The notes beneath the pieces were generated by a model, which worked only from the letters and a program-made list of their open reading frames with translations, ran no database searches and was not told the DNA's origin. Shown here in pieces: positions 55,001-62,977 of a stretch of 64,000 nt of DNA. The DNA lies in the NCBI GenBank assembly GCA_903905065.1, contig CAIVEW010000089.1:62001-126000 (forward strand), written 5' to 3'. The DNA is from an uncultured Bacteroidota bacterium (GTDB taxonomy: Bacteria; Bacteroidota; Bacteroidia; Chitinophagales; Chitinophagaceae). Numbering within the stretch: the first letter of the stretch is position 1; every line of letters begins with the position of its first letter. The position numbers and the translations under genes were made by a program.

Positions 55001-58000
55001 GCAGCATATCAATGCATCCCGGTCCAACTGAAACGGTATAAACCAACGTGGCAGTACCGGCTCCAACGAAAACGATGTCGCCATCAGTAAGTCCGATTGT
55101 TACCACGCTCGTATCGGTACTGGAAAAGCCGCCTCCAGTCGGCGTAACCGTAACTACCACGGTCCCACCCACACAAATATCGAAAGGATAAGGCGGGTCG
55201 GTGGTAATAAAGAACGATGGCATCGGTATAACAGTTACTATCATCGATGCAGTCGCTGATCCGCAAGCATTGAAAGCCGTGTAAGTTACAGTAAGCGTAC
55301 CTGTTGTTACGCTCGTTAGCGTTGTTGCAGAAGTTGTATCCGATGACAGCGTACCGCTTCCCGTACCGGAGACGTCTGTCCATAAAACGGATGTCACGCC
55401 ACCCGGGCCGCTACTAAGACCTGGAGACCCGGTCAAGTTAATGCTGCATCCCAGATGTACAGAATCTAGCCCCAGTATTGTTGCCACCGAGGGTGTTGTT
55501 ATGACGGTAACAACCGTAGTCGTAACACTTGTACAAAAGGTCGGAGCAATACCTGTTGTTGTATAGCTAATAACAGACGTGCCAGCGTGCATTCCGGTTA
55601 CAAGGCCGGTAGATAGTCCAACGGATGCATTTGTGTCACTGCTTGTCCAGGTACCCCCTGATACGGTTTCAGTCAAAGTGGTAGTAGCACCAACGCATAA
55701 AATTGTCGTTCCCGCAATAACACCTGCATTCGGGTGTGGATTTACGGTCACAACATACGTTCTGTCACAGTCAGAGGGAGCAGCCGCAACGTAATGTATA
55801 GTTGCAGTTCCCGCGACAACTCCAGCTACTACGCCGGTCGTGAGTCCAACACTTGCTGTCCCAGGAGAACCGCTGTACCAAGTGCCACCAGTGATGGCAT
55901 CGGCTAGAGTAGTGGTTGATCCAACGCAAACAGCGGATGTACCTGTAATAGCCGCAGACGGATATACGGTAACCGTTGTCGTGATTGAGCAGGCACCTGG
56001 CGAAGTAATATAGCTGATGACTGCGGTTCCTGCACTTATCCCAGTCACAACCCCAGATGTCGAAATAGTTGCAACGCCTGGAAGGGCAGTACTCCATGTG
56101 CCTCCCGTTACATCATCAGTTAATGTAGTTGTTGACCCCTGACATACTGTTTTTGTCCCGTTAATTTCCCCGGGAGATCGAGTGACTGATACGGTATCTG
56201 TCGTTGTCGACGATCCACAAGAGTTTGTAGCGACGCATGAAAATATTTCTATTCCCGAACTAAAACCATAAGTGGCTGCAACAGCAGTACTGCCTGAGTC
56301 AGACAATATAAAACCTACAATACCGGAAGAGAACCAACCAAATGACGTGGCCCCAGTGCCGGTAATTCCTAAATCAAATCCAACACCCGAACAAACCACG
56401 GAGGGGCCTGAAATCAAGCCGACTGTTGGTGTTGAGTTAACAGTTACACATTTCGATGTTGTTACCGGATAGTAGCAAGGGCCATCTAAAGTGGGCGTAG
56501 TTATGCTGGTAATATTAAGACACAGCGTGCCTACTGTAGTTATCAAGCTCCCAGACACCGTAACTCCTATATGTCCTGACGAAGGTATGGTATCCGATCC
56601 TGTTGTCGGCGATCCGGATGGATAGGTTATGGTATAATGGACCACATCTAAATATGTACCGTTTACGACAAAGGTAAAATCAGCGCCTACGCAAGGGTTC
56701 GCGGTAGTCGTAGTAAGGGCTGCCGGCGTAGGTTTAGGGCATACGGCTACGTCTCCGGTGGCTGTTGTGCCACTAGTGCGATATAGTGTAATATTATCAA
56801 TGGAAATACTCTTGTCCATCACAAGTTCTGCATCCTCTATACATATAAAGGTTGTGCCAGAGTATCCGCTTGTAAAATCGAATGCTACTTGATACCAATT
56901 AGGATCACATCCGGGATAAATTCCCGCTCCATAGGTTACATTGATTGTGGTACCGCCACCAAGGCCATTCTCCAATGTTGATCCGCTATGCCCGGCAGCG
57001 CCAATTAATGTGGCAAATTCCGGATATCCAATATGACCAAGAACATCTGCGTCCAAAGGTCGCCAGTATCGATACCAAAAAGAAAAATGGTAGGTTGCTC
57101 CGGGACATAAATCAACAGTCTGACCCCAAAAATAATGCGCATAGTCTCCGGCGGTCCCATGAGCCGACCAAAAATTAAGGCACACATCCCCCGGAGGACT
57201 GCCATCTTCAGATATATATAATGGACATTCCCTACCCGGGTCCATTCCATACGAATTGTTCATGACAATATGGTCAGGACCTTCATCCCCCGCCGAGTGC
57301 GTCGAGCTACAAATGTTTCCATATAGAGTTTCCATACACGGAAATCTATTGCAGATGTCACCTGGCGAGAAGTCCTGATAAAATTCACCGTTGTTTATAA
57401 GATTAGGCCCTTGACAAGTTGCAGTAAGGGTATATGTCTCGCAAATGGAAGCGACCCCAACAGAAAACATAACTCCCGTAGGGTCACCAGTCCCGCTGGA
57501 CGGTGTTGGAAGTGGCAAGCCGGTTGGCGCGGCCCAGCTATATGCGATAGGTACAAACCCGGCAGGATAGGTAACGTGTACTGTGTATGTGTAGGTACTA
57601 CCTGGGCACAGGTTGTCGCCGGAGGGAACTGTAAAGGTCGTATTCGTGCACGGATCATAAATTGGTGGGCACAGAGTTCCAGTAATTGTAGAGGAAGTTG
57701 TTCGTTCACTGCTGTGTGTTCCAAATGTTGCAAAGCAACCGTCAGACAATGTATAGGTGATTGTTACCGCGCCATCGCTAACACCTGTTACATTTCCTGC
57801 CAGGCTAGGCGTAGATGTGTCTGCCGTTGCAGTGGCAACGGTTGTATCGCTACTACTCCAAATGCCTCCGCCAATTAAATTGATGAAGTAATACGGAATG
57901 CCTATAAAAACCGGATCGCCTCCTTCAATTGGATTTGGGGACAAGTTAACTGTTACAGTCGCTGTGGCCGGTGAGCAACCTCCTTCGAGTACATAAGTTA

Positions 58001-60278
58001 TAACACTTGTGCCTGCAGACAAACCCGTAATAGTCCCTGATCCAGAACCAATTGTCGCAATGCTACCATCACTGCTGCTCCATGTGCCGCCTGTGGAACC
58101 ATCACTTAATGTGATCGTTAAGCCTGAGCAAACCGTAAGATAACCACTTATCGATGCCGGAAGCGCATTTACTATGAAAGAAATCATTGCAATGCATCCT
58201 GCTACGGATGTGTAGGTAATTGTCGCACTCCCGTTTTCAATTCCGGCGACTACGCCTGAGCCAGAACCAATGGTGGCAACACTACCGTCGCTACTGCTCC
58301 ATACCCCTCCTGTTGTTGCGTCACTTAACGTCATTGTTGATCCTGCGCATAAAGAGGTTGATCCGGCTATCCCAGCAGGTAGAGCATTGACCGTAAGCGA
58401 TATCGTTGTGATACATCCGGTCCCGGCCATATAAGTAATCGTCGCAGTACCGCCTGCAACTCCAGTTATAATGCCCGATGCAGAGCCGATGGTTGCGATA
58501 GTCCCATCACTGCTGCTCCATGTGCCTCCGGTAGTAGCGTCATTGAGAGTTGTTGCTAACCCTGCACACACAGAAGCTGATCCCGTGATTGCAGCGGGCA
58601 GCGGATTAACAGTTACAATTGCATATACGGGAGTACATGCATCTGCGGGCGCAAACGTAATTGTTGCAGTTCCGGAAGCTACGCCGGTAGCGACTCCTGA
58701 ACCTGAACCTATAGTGGCAATACCAGGGCTACTACTGCTCCAGATTCCGGATATGCTATCGCTCAATGAGGTAGTTAAACCCAGGCATACAGATAAAGTA
58801 CCTGAAATTGCTGTAGGCAACGCAAAGACTGTTACGGTTGCAGTTGCATAGCAGCCAGTGGTGGTATACACATATGATACCGTTGAAGTTCCTCCAACCA
58901 CTCCGGTTACTATGCCAGATGCTGAACCAACAGTTGCAATAGTTACATTACTGCTGCTCCATGTACCACCTCCTGATGCGTCACTCAATGTAGTTGTTTG
59001 GCCCACGCACATGGACATAGTACCCGTAGTAGTAACAGGCACAGGATTGACAGTTACAATTGCAGTCACATAAGGACACCCGCTTGTAGGTGTATAAGTA
59101 ATGGTTGACGTACCCGGAGCTACGCCAATTACGGTTCCGGTAGCTGAGCCAATTGTTGCGTGAGTGGAACTACTGTTTGACCATGTGCCTGCGTTCAGCG
59201 CATCGGTTAATGTCGTCACTGAGCCGACGCAAACGGTTTTTGTTCCCGAGATCGCCGAAGCCAGTGCATTGACCGTCAGTACTGTCGTTATGTAACAGCC
59301 TGTATTAATGGTATAAGTGATCGTCGTTGTGCCAGCGCTCCCTCCAAGCACTGCGCCGCTGAAACTGATCGTTGCAACGGATGTGTTGCTGCTTAGCCAT
59401 GAAGTGGTCGTCGGTGTTGAGTCAGATAAAAATGTGGTATAGCCTACGCAGACGGAGGCCGTGCCATTGATTGGACTAGGGTTGCGGTTGACTGTAATAT
59501 TATAGACAGCAGCGCAGCCAGTAGAAAATGCATAGGTCATGGTCGCATTGCCTGACGCCACGCCTGTTACGATGCCAGTGCCCGAACCAATAGTCGCAGT
59601 AGAGGTATTGCTACTTGTCCATGCTCCACCAGAGGCAAAATCACTGAGCGATATTGTATAACCAACGCAGACTTTTGTTGCCCCTCCAATGCCAGAAGGA
59701 TTTGGATTTAACGTCACAACCGTGGTTGCCTGGCATCCAGTGGTAAGTTTATAGGTAATAGTGACTGTTCCAGTTGAACTACCCTGTCCGGTTACAATGC
59801 CGGTTGAGCCAACTTTAGCGCGTACTGTATTGCTGCTGCTCCAGACTCCGCCAGATGTAGCATCTGTTAGACTTGTAATCCCAGATGTCCCGCATATTTG
59901 AGTGTTGCCGGTTATCCCCGCCGGGACATCATTTACCGTTGCCGTTTTGGTGACATAGCAGCCGCCGGAAACGGTGTAGCTGACAGTGCATGTGCCGGCT
60001 GCTACACCGGTCACTATGCCTGTTGAGCCAATAGCGCCAATAGTTGCATCGCTGCTACTCCATGTGCCGCCGGTTGTGGCATCAGTCAAATTGGTTGTTA
60101 GCCCAACGCATACCGATCCAGTGCCGGTGATAGCAGCCGGAGTTGAGCAGCCATACGAAACACTTCGGATCGACAAGAGAAATAAAAATAAAACAATCGC
60201 TTTGAATTCAAAACTTAGGTAGCTATTTCTTGTGGCGAAGCTACGGACAGAGCGGTTTTCTTTGATATTGGGTTTCAT
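49065..60278 (-). CDS. giant adhesin-like protein with Ig-like repeats, PKD domains and T9SS sorting domain
   Basis: A 3737-residue protein in one uninterrupted frame. It has a long signal peptide (hydrophobic AIVLFLFLLSIRSVSYG). About 11 Big2-like repeats of 72-78 residues follow to about residue 866, each with VCVGxTTxLSDAxxGGTWSS...ATIGSxSGxVTGVxxGTxxITY. A jelly-roll/choice-of-anchor-like module comes next (about 960-1170, NLINNGEFYQDFSPGD). A second block of about ten more divergent repeats runs about 1370-2150, then several PKD-like domains (SWIWNFGDGTGTAI near 2275). The C-terminal type A sorting domain is LVFPNPTSSMVTISYNYG...GVYIIRMEG. An adhesin or matrix role is inferred. It is the likely first gene of the surface-protein cluster. 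Confidence 0.9.
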   Translation of the reverse strand: MKPNIKENRSVRSFATRNSYLSFEFKAIVLFLFLLSIRSVSYGCSTPAAITGTGSVCVGLTTNLTDATTGGTWSSSDATIGAIGSTGIVTGVAAGTCTVSYTVSGGCYVTKTATVNDVPAGITGNTQICGTSGITSLTDATSGGVWSSSNTVRAKVGSTGIVTGQGSSTGTVTITYKLTTGCQATTVVTLNPNPSGIGGATKVCVGYTISLSDFASGGAWTSSNTSTATIGSGTGIVTGVASGNATMTYAFSTGCAAVYNITVNRNPSPINGTASVCVGYTTFLSDSTPTTTSWLSSNTSVATISFSGAVLGGSAGTTTITYTINTGCYITTVLTVNALASAISGTKTVCVGSVTTLTDALNAGTWSNSSSTHATIGSATGTVIGVAPGTSTITYTPTSGCPYVTAIVTVNPVPVTTTGTMSMCVGQTTTLSDASGGGTWSSSNVTIATVGSASGIVTGVVGGTSTVSYVYTTTGCYATATVTVFALPTAISGTLSVCLGLTTSLSDSISGIWSSSSPGIATIGSGSGVATGVASGTATITFAPADACTPVYAIVTVNPLPAAITGSASVCAGLATTLNDATTGGTWSSSDGTIATIGSASGIITGVAGGTATITYMAGTGCITTISLTVNALPAGIAGSTSLCAGSTMTLSDATTGGVWSSSDGSVATIGSGSGVVAGIENGSATITYTSVAGCIAMISFIVNALPASISGYLTVCSGLTITLSDGSTGGTWSSSDGSIATIGSGSGTITGLSAGTSVITYVLEGGCSPATATVTVNLSPNPIEGGDPVFIGIPYYFINLIGGGIWSSSDTTVATATADTSTPSLAGNVTGVSDGAVTITYTLSDGCFATFGTHSSERTTSSTITGTLCPPIYDPCTNTTFTVPSGDNLCPGSTYTYTVHVTYPAGFVPIAYSWAAPTGLPLPTPSSGTGDPTGVMFSVGVASICETYTLTATCQGPNLINNGEFYQDFSPGDICNRFPCMETLYGNICSSTHSAGDEGPDHIVMNNSYGMDPGRECPLYISEDGSPPGDVCLNFWSAHGTAGDYAHYFWGQTVDLCPGATYHFSFWYRYWRPLDADVLGHIGYPEFATLIGAAGHSGSTLENGLGGGTTINVTYGAGIYPGCDPNWYQVAFDFTSGYSGTTFICIEDAELVMDKSISIDNITLYRTSGTTATGDVAVCPKPTPAALTTTTANPCVGADFTFVVNGTYLDVVHYTITYPSGSPTTGSDTIPSSGHIGVTVSGSLITTVGTLCLNITSITTPTLDGPCYYPVTTSKCVTVNSTPTVGLISGPSVVCSGVGFDLGITGTGATSFGWFSSGIVGFILSDSGSTAVAATYGFSSGIEIFSCVATNSCGSSTTTDTVSVTRSPGEINGTKTVCQGSTTTLTDDVTGGTWSTALPGVATISTSGVVTGISAGTAVISYITSPGACSITTTVTVYPSAAITGTSAVCVGSTTTLADAITGGTWYSGSPGTASVGLTTGVVAGVVAGTATIHYVAAAPSDCDRTYVVTVNPHPNAGVIAGTTILCVGATTTLTETVSGGTWTSSDTNASVGLSTGLVTGMHAGTSVISYTTTGIAPTFCTSVTTTVVTVITTPSVATILGLDSVHLGCSINLTGSPGLSSGPGGVTSVLWTDVSGTGSGTLSSDTTSATTLTSVTTGTLTVTYTAFNACGSATASMIVTVIPMPSFFITTDPPYPFDICVGGTVVVTVTPTGGGFSSTDTSVVTIGLTDGDIVFVGAGTATLVYTVSVGPGCIDMLPIPVTVNPVPAIITGNAPLCAGDTINLTDATSGGTWSSHNISVATIGSSTGHVTSITSGTTTISYTLPTGCGVATVVTVNPLPSAISGALSVCVSYTTALSDDSPGGTWISLNTGIATIDSVSGTVTGVSPGGDTIVYILPTGCYIGAVITVNPLPLPIHGIDSVCMLARIILSDSTAGGTWSSGSTTINVDGSSGTITGLHTGTAIVTYTIGTGCFVTYTISVDSLPVVPPISGTDTLCVGSTAPFSDSVSGGVWSSGNTGIVTIGSASGVATGVAVGTATLSYSVVNSCGTSVVTRVVKVYDNTLLPITGPLGVCSGSTITLSDGMTGGTWTSSDAAIATVGFLTGIVTGIASGSVTITYTATTLCGTGTATTAIVVNEIPYITTNFIVACQTLATGGDLVGPGTILPDTGCILVCDSSIVRYYGNGVGGSMFTWSVVGGIIVANYGDSIDVMWPTLGTTASITLYDTASHCIAETIACIKVIAKPHAHFFTGSTSYCLADNILFTDFSTADSSSPIVSWIWNFGDGTGTAITDPSHTYTAAGTYTVTLVVKNACNCSDTMREVLNVSSDPAPKIQCAAIVCDSETATYSTAATCGTYNWSVIGGTIVTGSGTASITVKWNDVGSDGFGYVSLATPGCSGVCSDTTTIKIPVILQSPVITGPAVVCAGEQYEYSLPLWAATQYMWGVIGYPGAVVGYRDDHTVILQFDSLGTYEIHGWYQNRIKLCGGNALFKVSVVPPDTITGQTTVCQGYTETYNLTGGASGNWVLSSVLTGSVIGTGSSSGSFTHTFGTPGAYLLSATGGFCANPLTIDVLGSPGAIDSVIGPDTVCLGRLYNYKAWNDIPGTVYSWQAIGGIISPTTVGNTVTVTWTSTGTKKLLVSHVNTFPPYCLGAAYTVNITTDSIKLNITGDTTPCANSKRGYTCNYTRGEVYDWIISPNTLGSVVRGAHAPADTILWNNVTAATTAKIIVTVHKCDSVKSDTLTVVVQPSPGVTIVAVPSPACPDSPVVFTSNTGGISYTWDFGDGTPTTTTTTNVSPGHRYPLNTTTGNIIYTVRVTVIPDSSAPCPLSGSGSVAIPILPGPVAYTSVSGEILGCDSLTTLLVGTVTNNVTGLDYQWYNGSGAISGATDTTYVASGGPQNYYFTVTASNGCSGVSEVVNINHAMCDTGGFHIHPHCDTPFIVTSSDICNSITLDGSGTTGGTGPEWGPATVPTSFTTSGGGAIAVVTYGLPGIYTFEFTKTFGVCIADTTKQDTVGIIANFRYRLKCAGGVDDSLLLTDYSAYVPWWHIDTIVWDNSGTILGGGTNLTVALPIGSYNITETVSGTRPGGTFSCTFTLPIVVPARPHAAFVDTLSPICEDVPIRFTATSTAGIVAYDWSFGDSSSNLLQDPQRTYSWSPTFTTNPHTFSVLLTVTDTIGCTADTTEAVQIYHNTLTGVYGGGGVVCSNAAPFVTNFAIFPTTSGTAPFIYLWSNGTVGSADSVYQSGSYWVTVIDSYKCQQTFYPTQYVKIIQPPNAQIYGLQNYCYGQTVNLSGYAGAGVSYAWWRGIDSESSLPYIVDAGLSADSIYQYMLVLGITDTPSGTSCYDTSAIDSINIYPLPPNPVIASPVTVVDCNTYHLELKASEIAPWVGLYNWSNGATDSVDDIYSGGPYRVWFTDLYGCISSSDTYVPLAPDTYFPYLPTGCYSLCEEQLPITLYGPPDVTFSYWAWLRNDIVAESGTSSLMGSYVVDSGGEYQWNLNNGLCAKISDTMDVTVAHCDTCQGDSLHVAIVCDTTNPATYSMTITMYSPGGGYIYTLGTDIGPIDPFSGILASYGVQPPMTLTFTTLAVPPPDSVTIQVIFTDTSNGRRCYYKRRVPLPNCPWSVSERNGHSPADTGKTNNSTGMQANVSTAMLVFPNPTSSMVTISYNYGADGNSDQSISIYDAMGRKIDYTMPNTVSGSWMVNTANWMPGVYIIRMEGDGKALQVQRLVVAH

Positions 60279-60593
60279 AAATAATATTTTATTTTTAAAA
60301 GAAATTTTTTTGTGAAAAAACTGCTGATATACAGGTGTTTGTAAACGTATAGAAGCTTATTTAAGAATCCAACTGTTTTTGGTTCTCGTACCTTTGGTAA
60401 TAATTAAATAACTAAAAAAGGGTGTTTTCCCCGTATCAAATACGGGAAAAACCCCGGTTGCGCAGGTCGCAGAATAGTTGTAATTAGACCTCAACGTTTG
60501 GGATAAAATCGTAAGATACTGGCATGAGAAAAGCCCGGTAAATTTTCTTTACCGAGCCTTTTGTTTCGCATGGTGATCATTCACACCTAAATG
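60279..60593. other. leader and control region of the giant gene
   Basis: An AT-rich start region of the giant gene. It is followed by the repeat AAAAAAGGGTGTTTTCCCCG at 60,414, a hairpin CCCGTAT-CAA-ATACGGG, and the terminator of the antirestriction gene. No ORF. Confidence 0.5.
60529..60562 (-). terminator. terminator downstream of the ardC-like gene
   Basis: An imperfect stem (AAAAGCCCGGTAAA against TTTACCGAGCCTTTT) with one mismatch and one bulge, with T-runs on both strands, 30 bases beyond the stop of the antirestriction gene. Confidence 0.65.
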
Positions 60594-61505
60594 TTATTCT
60601 TCTGTCTCTTCTGTTTCCTCCTGTTCAGTCTTTACATTGAGAATAAAGTCAGCGGCTTTCTGCGCAGCGCTGGCAGCGAAGAAGACGAACCGTTTATCAT
60701 TCTTCAATTTCCGCAACCATCCATATATATACGCCGCGCTCTGCTGAAACTGGCTCGTGATACCGGCATGGGATTGCAGGTAGCATGTGCCAATCTCCGC
60801 GATCAACTCTTCCTGCGAATAAGCCTCACCGCCGAACTCTGCCATTTCCGCGATAGTCTTCCTGTTGAGCCTGCTTTCATGCCCTGTGCTATGCACTAGC
60901 TCATGGAACAGCGTGGAGTAATAGGCATCATCGGTCTTGAAGCTCCGTTTCTTCGGCATGTTCACAAAGTCCTCCTTGACGTTGTAGAAGGCGCTTTGCT
61001 CCTTGTGCCGGATCGGCGGGCAATGTGGCATAGCCCTTATGATGCTTTCGCATGACGGCTGCTCAGCTGTCTCGCGTGCCGCAGGCAAATACTTCTCCGG
61101 GATGTTCTCGCACTGTGTGACGTTGAAGACATAGTAATACCGGAGTACCGTTTTCGGCTTCTGTGCGCCTGGTTCCGTTTCCGCTTCCAGTGCTTCCTCC
61201 TTCGGCTTTCGGTTCCAATACACAACCATATGGCCCTTCTCGCCTTTCTTAACTTTGGCCTTGATCTCTCCCAACTGTTGGAAAGTGATGAACAGATTAT
61301 GCTCATAGTCCTCCATCGCAAGGAGCATGAGATTGATGCCCCGGTACTGTCTGCCAGTTATCATGTTCCTCGGGATGCGGCCAGTGTTCCATGGCCGCTG
61401 CCAGGGAATGGTGCCTTTGTTCAGCTGCTCAATGATCCTTTCATTGATGATTCCGTACACATCTTTCTGCGTACCGGCTTTCGCGTTTGGTGTTTGCGTG
61501 TCCAT
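60594..61505 (-). CDS. ArdC-type antirestriction protein with zincin-like metallopeptidase domain
   Basis: A 303-residue protein. The N-terminal ssDNA-binding domain (YGIINERIIEQLNKGTIPWQRPWNTGRIPRNMITGRQYRGINLMLL) is the ArdC/DUF1738 type. The C-terminal metallopeptidase has YYSTLFHELVHSTGHESRLNR with the zinc-binding HExxH and a later glutamate in SQEELIAEIG. Known ArdC proteins protect incoming plasmid DNA from restriction. A glutamate-rich tail (EQEETEETEE) ends it. A palindromic operator lies 84 bases upstream. Typical cargo of conjugative elements. Confidence 0.9.
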   Translation of the reverse strand: MDTQTPNAKAGTQKDVYGIINERIIEQLNKGTIPWQRPWNTGRIPRNMITGRQYRGINLMLLAMEDYEHNLFITFQQLGEIKAKVKKGEKGHMVVYWNRKPKEEALEAETEPGAQKPKTVLRYYYVFNVTQCENIPEKYLPAARETAEQPSCESIIRAMPHCPPIRHKEQSAFYNVKEDFVNMPKKRSFKTDDAYYSTLFHELVHSTGHESRLNRKTIAEMAEFGGEAYSQEELIAEIGTCYLQSHAGITSQFQQSAAYIYGWLRKLKNDKRFVFFAASAAQKAADFILNVKTEQEETEETEE

Positions 61506-61588
61506 GTCATTTTGTTTTTGTTGTTAAAGAGAAAATTTACTTCAGTACCAGTGTAGGAGAAGAAGCAAAGGATATATAGAGAGGAGAA

Positions 61589-61606
61589 ATTCTCATTTAT
61601 GAGAAC
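61589..61606. promoter_or_regulatory. palindromic operator, copy 1
   Basis: ATTCTCATTTATGAGAAC, upstream of the antirestriction gene; one outer base differs from the consensus GTTCTCATwwATGAGAAC. Confidence 0.75.
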
Positions 61607-61642
61607 ATTCGCAGAATATGAAAAAAGCACCCGAAGGTGCTT

Positions 61643-62419
61643 TCAAAATAGCTTCAATTGCGATGCTGGCCCTGTCTGCTTTATATCTTCTGATATGAAA
61701 GCGACAGCTGGCTTCGCTACTTCACTTTTTCGCTCGAATGAATTCTTGTGCAGATGCCACAGCTTTGATTCCTCCTTGTTCTCAATCCTGAATATGCCAA
61801 GCGGAAGAAATGAGATGGCATAACTGATTCGGAAATCGCCGGGACTGAGCGCGTCTCCCCACATGACCTCCGAATGAAACCTGCCGTTCAAGAACAAATT
61901 GAGGGCCGTCATCTTTACGCACGTATGGTCTATATCTATCCCATAGTATTCATGCGCTGGGCCTGCTACCTTCGATCCTGCCAAAAGCATCCGACCGCTA
62001 CCGCAGCAAGGGTCTAGTATCCGCATTGTCTCTTCACTTTCTTTCACGTCACCGCAGACGATTTGTGCCATGAACCGGCAGATGGGCCAGGGCGTAAAAA
62101 ATTGCCCTGAATTCTTCCGGCAGAAATTCTGCTCATAGAAATCGCCGAGCACGTCGTTACCAGACCCGACGTCTAACCGTTCCTCCATTTCGACCGTGAG
62201 CCTGGCAAAGACCTTGGGAAAATGAAACCGCAGATCGTCAGTATTGTACTTGGCGACTGTTTGCAGGTACAGGTCTTCGTAGTGGGATTTACCTGCGCCG
62301 GGTATTTGCGTGACGGCGCACATGGACATGGTAAGGAGATCGTCAAAGGTGGCGCGGAGATCGTAGCGGTAGGCAAAGGATTCCATCATTGTTGCGAACG
62401 TTTCTGTTTTGCTTTTCAT
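61643..62419 (-). CDS. short N6-adenine methylase-like protein lacking the NPPY motif
   Basis: 258 residues. The SAM-binding motif I is clear (RILDPCCGSGRMLLAG near residue 138), with the preceding HsdM-like block NFCRKNSGQFFTPWPICRFMAQIV and motif II/III region EYYGIDIDHTCVKMTALNLFL. The catalytic (N/D)PP(Y/F) motif expected after GDAL is missing; the sequence reads GDALSPGDFRISYAISFLPLG instead. The chain is also much shorter than HsdM. It may bind SAM and DNA without methylating, or be a decoy. Similar short proteins are common on Bacteroidota elements. An operator lies 59 bases upstream. Confidence 0.75.
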   Translation of the reverse strand: MKSKTETFATMMESFAYRYDLRATFDDLLTMSMCAVTQIPGAGKSHYEDLYLQTVAKYNTDDLRFHFPKVFARLTVEMEERLDVGSGNDVLGDFYEQNFCRKNSGQFFTPWPICRFMAQIVCGDVKESEETMRILDPCCGSGRMLLAGSKVAGPAHEYYGIDIDHTCVKMTALNLFLNGRFHSEVMWGDALSPGDFRISYAISFLPLGIFRIENKEESKLWHLHKNSFERKSEVAKPAVAFISEDIKQTGPASQLKLF

Positions 62420-62464
62420 AGAACTTGTTTTTATGAAAAGCCTAGCAACACACTACTTAATAAA

Positions 62465-62505
62465 ATACCCCGGAAAAGTTCTCATTTATGAGAACCCCGG
62501 GGTAT
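62465..62505 (-). terminator. terminator hairpin carrying an operator in its loop
   Basis: The arms ATACCCCGG and CCGGGGTAT enclose the operator, with a TATTTTATT tract on the minus strand, directly after the RuvC-like gene. Confidence 0.7.
62478..62495. promoter_or_regulatory. palindromic operator, copy 2
   Basis: GTTCTCATTTATGAGAAC, a full match, upstream of the methylase-like gene and inside the terminator hairpin of the gene before it. Confidence 0.8.
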
Positions 62506-62506
62506 G

Positions 62507-62977
62507 TTATTTTACCCGTCCGATGTTGTGTGCCGCAAGCACCGCTTCAAAGACCTTGTCGTAATACGGCTTCTTCGCCTCTAGTTCTTTGCGATACAGC
62601 GGCAGCAGTTGAGGGTACTGGTGAGCGATATATGCGAACAGCGCAGCCCTATTGATCTTCTTTTTAGAATCGTGCCGCTTCCGTAAGTCAGATAGCGTAT
62701 AGTACCTGACGGTCATCCCCTCGCTTTCGAAAAGCGCATTCAGCGCACCGATGAGCTGGGCATAGCCGAGAGATCGCGGCATGATGTCCGGAACCTTCAC
62801 CGCTACTTCCCGTATCTTGTGCCGGTGGATGAGCTGCGATAGGCTGTAGAGGATTTCAATGAGCTTTCCGTCCGACCATTTGGCCTTGTACGACTTCACT
62901 CCCCACTTCCGTATTTCCCTGTCCTCTACCAACACAAATCCGCACGAGCGCGTACCTGGGCTTAGGCCAAGTATCAT
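62507..62977 (-). CDS. RuvC-like RNase H-fold protein with altered active site
   Basis: 156 residues with RuvC-like architecture: the first strand MILGLSPGTRSCGFVLV aligns with the RuvC start (LGIDPG), but the first catalytic Asp is Ser. The second acidic position lies near EVAVKVPD. The C-terminal helix KKPYYDKVFEAVLAAHNIG corresponds to the last catalytic helix. Length is close to RuvC (about 170). It is probably a non-cleaving or differently acting member of a Bacteroidota family. Its 3-base spacing and ATG/TGA overlap with the 72-residue gene upstream imply coupling. Confidence 0.65.
   Translation of the reverse strand: MILGLSPGTRSCGFVLVEDREIRKWGVKSYKAKWSDGKLIEILYSLSQLIHRHKIREVAVKVPDIMPRSLGYAQLIGALNALFESEGMTVRYYTLSDLRKRHDSKKKINRAALFAYIAHQYPQLLPLYRKELEAKKPYYDKVFEAVLAAHNIGRVK

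Noticed and set aside
57680-60140. Regularly spaced repeats resembling a CRISPR array
   Set aside because: The period is about 220 bases, in frame, and corresponds to protein Ig-like repeats; no short identical repeat/spacer pattern exists.
49453-60222. Many plus-strand ORFs opposite the giant adhesin gene (e.g. 58471-58851, 53737-54150)
   Set aside because: They arise from the repetitive Thr/Ser/Gly codons read in reverse; the peptides repeat with the same period as the adhesin and have no independent starts.
62465-62505. Treating this hairpin only as an operator
   Set aside because: The outer GC-rich arms and T-tract also form a good terminator, so both roles are recorded.
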